Origin: Synchiropus splendidus
Lineage: Eukaryota; Chordata; Actinopteri; Syngnathiformes; Callionymidae
DNA: 64,000 nucleotides
Reading direction: 5' to 3'
Assembly: GCF_027744825.2 (NCBI RefSeq)
Contig: NC_071351.1
Location: 12,907,501 to 12,971,500 of the forward strand
Shown here one piece after another: positions 62,740-64,000 of this stretch. The notes beneath the pieces were generated by a model. That model worked only from the letters and a program-made list of their open reading frames with translations, had not been told where the DNA came from and did no database searches. Every line of letters starts with the position of its first letter. Position 1 is the stretch's first letter. Position numbers and translations under genes: made by a program.

Positions 62740-64000
62740 AAGTCCAAAACAATATTAGTATGACTGAAAAAGAGAGACTCAAGGAAACAAAATTCTGAAC
62801 CTGACCGATGAAACCGACATGACGGAACAAGACGTGAACAGCATGCTTCATTCTGAAAGATATTTGTCAAAAGATCCAGACTTTTAAGTCGGATTTCAAA
62901 AAGGAGTTCTCAACATTCAATGAAGATATCAAAACAGAAATGCAGACTGAACTCGAAGCCTTCAAGCGTGATATTAATGAAAAACTTGCCAAAAGTTCCA
63001 GAGAGCTAACTAGCCAAAGCGCTAGATTCTATGAAGCGGAGCAAAGAATTGCCGAATTGGAAAGGTGAACGTGGCGGTGAAAGATGCGTTGCCCCATTTT
63101 TTTAAATAGCAGAAAGCATTGGAAGAGAACTTTGCGGAACAAGAGGGACGAAATAGACGAAACAATGCATATTTTGGGGATGAAAGAAGGAGCCCAGGGA
63201 AACTTGATGCAGCATTTCATTACACATCCAACGCGCATGCCAGTTCCGAGACCGAGTGCAGAAAAACCCCCAAGGTCAGTTGTGGTGAATTTTCTACAAT
63301 ATAAAACTAAAAAAAAGATCCGGAAGTCAGCTTGGAAAAAGAAGAAAAAGTTACGCACGATAGTTGACCGCTTGTTTTTGATCATGACGACGCATCTGAA
63401 AAGAAAGGAGTATATCAACATCAACAAAGGCCCTGAAAGATAAGCAAATCTGCTTCCGGACACTACTAAGATCAGAATCCACTGGGAACATTCGGTTCGG
63501 TTGTTTGGGTGCTCCGGTGGCTGCTGCAGGGCTGTACAGGAGAGGAATGAAGGTGGACTTGCCGAAGAGGAACCTGGACCTGACAGAGCTAGTGGAGCGA
63601 CTACAGAAAGCATCACAATGGCAATCTACAGGAGGAACGGAGCACACTGCAGAACAGGCCAAACAAAGATTTCAAAGTTTCCAGAGGAAATAATGATGGG
63701 TAGATCATTTTCTGACGTCTCTTCTTTTTTTCTGACTTATTGGGGGACTTTGTAACAGGACTAAATGAAGACTCTCATTGGAGGGGGCCCCAAGCAGAAG
63801 GGGGGTGTGATGAGTGGTAAATAGATTCAAATAGATGAGTATAATCAAGTTGGTTTCAATGAATGTGAATGGCCTTAACAACCCAATGAATTTGGTTGAT
63901 GCATCATCTATTTACAAGAAATACATCTTTCACAAGAAGAACACATATATACATATAGTACGCACAGAAATAGTAGGGAGCGATGATACTTGTGAAAAAT
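62740..64000 (+). mobile_element. Decayed fish L1-type LINE (ORF1 and start of ORF2), cut by window edge
   Basis: The + strand follows the order of a fish L1. First comes a coiled-coil part of ORF1, open at 62871-63068, with KRDINEKLAKSSRELTSQSA and EAEQRIAELER, then a stop. The RRM-like part follows in the same frame (63165-63443), with MHILGMKEGAQGN, KPPRSVVVNFLQYKTK and KRKEYI. The C-terminal part is shifted in frame (63505-63693), ending LTELVERLQKASQWQ and RFQSFQRK. Finally the start of ORF2, the endonuclease domain, reads VSMNVNGLNNPMN at 63850-63891 and, in another frame, IYLQEIHLSQEE. ORF1 proteins bind the element's RNA. ORF2 would nick DNA and reverse-transcribe. Stops, frameshifts and deletions show it is inactive. 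The 3' part lies beyond 64000 and the 5' limit is approximate. Confidence 0.85.

Larger units (their letters stand above)
25950..64000 (+). other. Presumed very long intron 2 of the cadherin-type gene (partial)
   Basis: Starts with the strong donor GTAAGA. The next cadherin exon must enter in phase 1 and encode the rest of the prodomain. No segment to the window edge fits by eye, although a short exon could be missed in a manual search. Long second introns are known in classical cadherin genes; mammalian E-cadherin has a short intron 1 and an intron 2 of tens of kilobases that contains enhancers. The repeats listed below lie inside this interval. Confidence 0.6.

Noticed and set aside
1..64000. 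Prokaryotic features (operons, CRISPR arrays, toxin systems, phage)
   Set aside because: No spaced identical repeats, no tightly packed frames and no ribosome-binding pattern. Splice signals and fish-type retrotransposons show nuclear vertebrate DNA.

Overview
The window looks like vertebrate nuclear DNA, most likely from a teleost fish. It has almost no open coding sequence over 64 kb. It contains decayed, 5'-truncated non-LTR retrotransposons of kinds common in fish, short inverted-repeat DNA transposons, homopolymer and CA microsatellites, and one pair of spliced exons with vertebrate-type signals. Nothing bacterial is present: most ATG-to-stop stretches are short chance reading frames.

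The one host gene I can support starts near 25 kb on the + strand. Coding exon 1 (25188-25244) has a strong Kozak context and encodes a signal peptide. After a 593-bp intron, coding exon 2 (25838-25949) encodes the start of a classical-cadherin-type prodomain (Cys-Arg-Pro-Gly-Phe). The phases (0 into exon 2, 1 out of it) and the 112-nt length of exon 2 fit the family's gene structure. The paralogue (cdh1, cdh2, cdh4 or cdh13 type) cannot be settled from 56 residues. No compatible third coding exon was found, so 25950-64000 is read as part of a very long second intron. Positions 1 to about 24800 are upstream flank.

Layout: 1-2190, a pair of CAAGTC-rich direct repeats. 5371-5957, a LINE remnant (minus strand). 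About 7541-8442, a decayed DNA transposon. 11296-12525, a LINE remnant (minus strand) with a reverse-transcriptase deletion. About 16900-17330 and 20147-20215, LINE 3' fragments. 20388-20568, a hAT-like MITE. 24597-24746, a dispersed fish repeat just upstream of the promoter. 24800-25949, promoter, 5' leader and cadherin exons. Inside the intron: a TTAA-associated repeat end (29133), two copies of a palindromic element in opposite orientation (32164 and 39519), a LINE 3' tail (36560), a TIR element of about 0.7 kb (37110-37807), LINE fragments (41574-41880 and 46318-46889), an AT-rich degenerate array (59640-59990), and an L1-type element that runs off the right edge (62740-64000).

No rRNA, CRISPR, bacterial operon or intact mobile-element gene is visible, and I saw no tRNA. 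The points of most interest are the cadherin 5' end with an upstream ORF that overlaps its start codon, and the palindromic element pair, which I do not recognise as a named family.
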